From NCBI RefSeq assembly GCF_001625215.2, contig NC_030384.2:42318390-42382389 (forward strand): a stretch of 64,000 nucleotides of DNA, written 5' to 3'. Each line of letters opens with the position of its first letter. The first letter of the stretch is position 1. The DNA comes from Daucus carota subsp. sativus (lineage: Eukaryota; Streptophyta; Magnoliopsida; Apiales; Apiaceae). Positions 61,976-64,000 of the stretch are shown in pieces. A program made the position numbers and the translations under genes. The notes below the pieces were generated by a model. It worked only from the letters and a program-made list of their open reading frames with translations. It did not search any database and was not told where the DNA came from.

Positions 61976-62636
61976 TTAGGAATGAGCACTTACCTCGCTC
62001 CGCTTGACCCCGATCCGATACCCGCCGCGTTCGGATCGGGGAATGGGGGAAATTTTTCCAGAGCGGGGCGGAGAATGTTTTCTAAAAAAATTTGGGAATC
62101 TGGACGGGAGCGGGGATTTGTGTCTCCCCGCCCGATCCCCGACCCTCATTGTATATATATAAAAACAATAATATATTTATATTTATTATACTTACTAAAT
62201 TATTAAAAATAGATACTTTTTATAATTTTGTTAAAATTAAAATATAATATTTATTTTTATTGATCGATTATAATTATATTGTAATATAATATATTTTAAA
62301 ATTTTAAAATTATCTTTTATTTATATTATAAATCAATTTTGATATGATTTCATATAGACAATATGAGAAAAAATTATTTTATTAGTATATTAGGAGTTAA
62401 TAGTTTGTTTTTTATTAAAAAAATATATTTATATATTATAAAATTATTAAATTTTTATTAATAAAATAAAATTCCCCGAATCCCTATGGGGATCCCCGTT
62501 CCCCACTCGGGACGGGGATCGGGAGGAAAAAAATCCTCGTTCGGGGTTTGGGGCGGGGTCGGGGATGGGTATTGAATTCGGGGATCGAGGGCAGGAATAG
62601 CACTCTCTGACCCCAAAGTGCCCCGCGCTCATCCCT
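61976..62636. mobile_element. hAT-like element whose right target duplication is split by a Stowaway
   Basis: The ends TAGGAATGAGC and GCTCATCCCT are imperfect inverted copies, with GGGGCGGG-rich subterminal DNA and an AT-rich centre. AGTAGCAG precedes it (61968-61975). After it comes AGTA, then a Stowaway element, then TAGCAG; removing the Stowaway and one TA restores AGTAGCAG. Confidence 0.8.
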
Positions 62637-62640
62637 AGTA

Positions 62641-62875
62641 CTCTCTGTTTTTTTATAAGACACTTTTGACTTGTGCATGTACCTTTAGGTGGGTTGACCG
62701 GATAGTAAAAATTATTATTTTTGATTGATTGTTTTTGTGAATTAAAATTTAAATTACATATTTTTATTCAGAAAAAGAAAATTTTAAAAATAATAGTGTT
62801 AACTACCCGGTCAAAGCACCTAAAAGTGTGTGCCAAAAAGTCAAACATCATATATTAATTAAAAAACAGAGGGAG
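62641..62875. mobile_element. Stowaway MITE inserted in a target-site duplication
   Basis: The ends CTCTCTGTTTTTTTATAAG and AAAAAACAGAGGGAG are inverted copies between TA dinucleotides. TGTGTGCCAAAAAGTCAAACATC near the right end marks the same subfamily as 16467-16699. Confidence 0.85.
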
Positions 62876-62887
62876 TAGCAGCGAGTA

Positions 62888-63078
62888 CCCCTCCATCCAA
62901 TATTATATGATCCTTTTAAAAAAAAAAATTTATCTCAAAATAGTTGAGTCTCTTTGTTTTTAATACACATTTATCAACGATCAGAAAGTCAACATAATAA
63001 ATATGGGTATAGATGGAAAAAATAACAATCATTTAATACTTTTTCTTAAAGACTCATCTAAATTAGGATGGAGGGAGC
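62888..63078. mobile_element. Stowaway-like MITE
   Basis: The ends CCCCTCCATCCAATATTATA and AATTAGGATGGAGGGAGC are inverted copies between TA dinucleotides. GAGTCTCTTTGTTTTTAATA has no close partner in the other elements here, so this is a separate subfamily. Confidence 0.7.
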
Positions 63079-63568
63079 TAGTGTACAGTGAGCATGTGAC
63101 CCGTGACTCGTGAGCCATGTATTTGGTCGAATCCTAAATTTCCAGATCCGAGAAAAACAAATAATTTGCGAATATCTTGAATAAAATCATACTCTTAAGT
63201 AGGAGTACTAAACAATGGCTAATCCAGGAGTAATACAGTATACACAGTACATGTATAGACGTGAAGAAAGTTAGTGACATGATATTGAGGCAGATGTAGA
63301 ACTGAGAAACAAAAATGCACAACATTACTCGTAGTTACAGTAGAACAGAGGAGGGAGAAGAGAAGAGAGTCAACCTCCGGGAGACACAGAGAAACTAAGA
63401 GAGAGGGAAGCAAAACACACGGCTCGAGATGGCAGACGGCCAGACAAGAAAGAAGAATGCTTCTTGAGATACGCGCACATCCATTCAACACCAATACTTT
63501 TGTCCTTATTTCCATCTCAAGTCAACAATTAAATAATGAGAGGTATGGGTAAATAACCTGTTGAGATT
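63079..63568. other. Intergenic DNA without a supported gene
   Basis: A purine-rich stretch (63345-63410) resembles a plant 5' leader read on the plus strand, but no coding exon can be attached before the window ends. The minus-strand frame at 63219-63515 shows no known domain. Confidence 0.4.
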
Positions 63569-63942
63569 AGTGTTACAGAAATTGAGAATCGGAACTAATT
63601 GGTTGAACTACCGATTCAAGGATTAATCGGAAATCGGGGATTAATCGGAAGGATTAATCGGAGTTAAAATCGGATTTAATTTTAATATTAAAATATTATT
63701 TAATATTTAGTTATTATTATATTAGCTATTTAGTAACTAATATATTTCCTATATTTATAAACTCTATAATTATTCATATTTAAAGTAATATAGTATTTTA
63801 ATTTTAATAATTTATCACATATACTTCGATTATGAAATATATATAAGGATTAATCGGATTTCAAAAATCGGATCGGTGGCCGACCTTGCAGGGGAATTAA
63901 TCGGGGATTTATCGGTTAAATCGGGGATTTTTAGAACACTGT
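63569..63942. mobile_element. hAT-like MITE with AATCGG-rich ends
   Basis: It begins AGTGTTACAGAAATTGAG and ends ATTTTTAGAACACTGT, with TTGAGATT on both sides (63561-63568 and 63943-63950). Both subterminal parts are packed with GGATTAATCGG phrases and the centre is AT-rich. Length 374 bp. Confidence 0.8.
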
Positions 63943-64000
63943 TTGAGATTCGTATAAAATATAATTGTATAAATAAAAATTTAAACGTTAAATTTTTATT

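Noticed and set aside
61982-62678. Proline- and arginine-rich frames near 62 kb
   Set aside because: They arise from the GGGGCGGG-rich ends of a hAT-like element.
63219-63515. 98-residue minus-strand frame near the right edge
   Set aside because: Leucine- and cysteine-rich with no domain, no splice context and no family match that I recognise.
1-64000. CRISPR array, bacterial operon, organelle insertion or viral genes
   Set aside because: None was seen; the direct repeats are intronic or transposon-derived, gene structure is plant nuclear, and no reverse transcriptase, capsid or movement protein is encoded.

Overview
This window is nuclear DNA of a flowering plant, almost certainly a eudicot. 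The genes are intron-rich with GT..AG borders, intergenic DNA is AT-rich, and miniature inverted-repeat transposons are abundant (Stowaway ends CTCCCTCYGTCCC with TA duplications, Tourist-like ends GAGCATCTCCAA with TTA duplications, hAT-like elements with 8-bp duplications). The protein-coding content is entirely plant: ARC6, a CGI-58-type hydrolase, a DYW-class PPR protein, BBX21, an SH3P2-type BAR-SH3 protein, a GLOX oxidase and a C3H6-type zinc finger. I cannot fix the species from sequence alone.

Layout, left to right. The first exon of a mitochondrial ribosomal protein mL53-like gene (minus) runs off the left edge. A four-exon CCCH zinc-finger gene (minus, 1617-8540) follows, with a 4.5-kb first intron. 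A transposon-rich gap (8.6-13.6 kb) holds a foldback element built of GTTGCAA motifs. Then come an intronless GLOX-type copper-radical oxidase (minus, 13.7-15.4 kb), a divergent spacer with three full Stowaway elements, and a nine-exon alpha/beta hydrolase of the CGI-58/ABHD5 family (plus, 18.8-23.7 kb). ARC6 (plus, six exons, 25.5-29.8 kb) is followed by an intronless DYW-type PPR gene (minus, 30.5-32.9 kb), a 1-kb Mutator-like foldback element with a 10-bp duplication, and a tRNA-Glu(CTC) gene. LTV1 (minus, four exons, 35.6-39.2 kb) and an SH3P2-like gene (plus, ten exons, 40.4-45.0 kb) are divergent. BBX21 (minus, three exons, 46.9-48.0 kb) precedes a repeat-rich gap with a putative small Helitron and a poly(A) retroposon flanked by a 16-bp duplication. 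The last gene is a microspherule-protein-1-like gene (minus, 52.8-58.5 kb) whose reading frame stops before the C-terminal FHA region expected for the plant family. The final 5.5 kb is AT-rich DNA with hAT-like and Stowaway elements and no convincing gene.

The genes are unrelated housekeeping and regulatory loci (organelle division and RNA editing, ribosome biogenesis, lipid metabolism, light signalling, vesicle traffic). There is no operon, CRISPR array or evident gene cluster. The most noteworthy points are the C-terminally truncated MCRS1-like gene with a 26-bp tandem duplication over its stop codon, the poly(A) retroposon, the datable nested transposons (a Stowaway inside the target-site duplication of a hAT-like element; a hAT-like element inside a Tourist-like one), and the GTTGCAA foldback element. 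Exon borders were placed by hand from reading-frame continuity, splice signals and remembered family members; no alignment was run.
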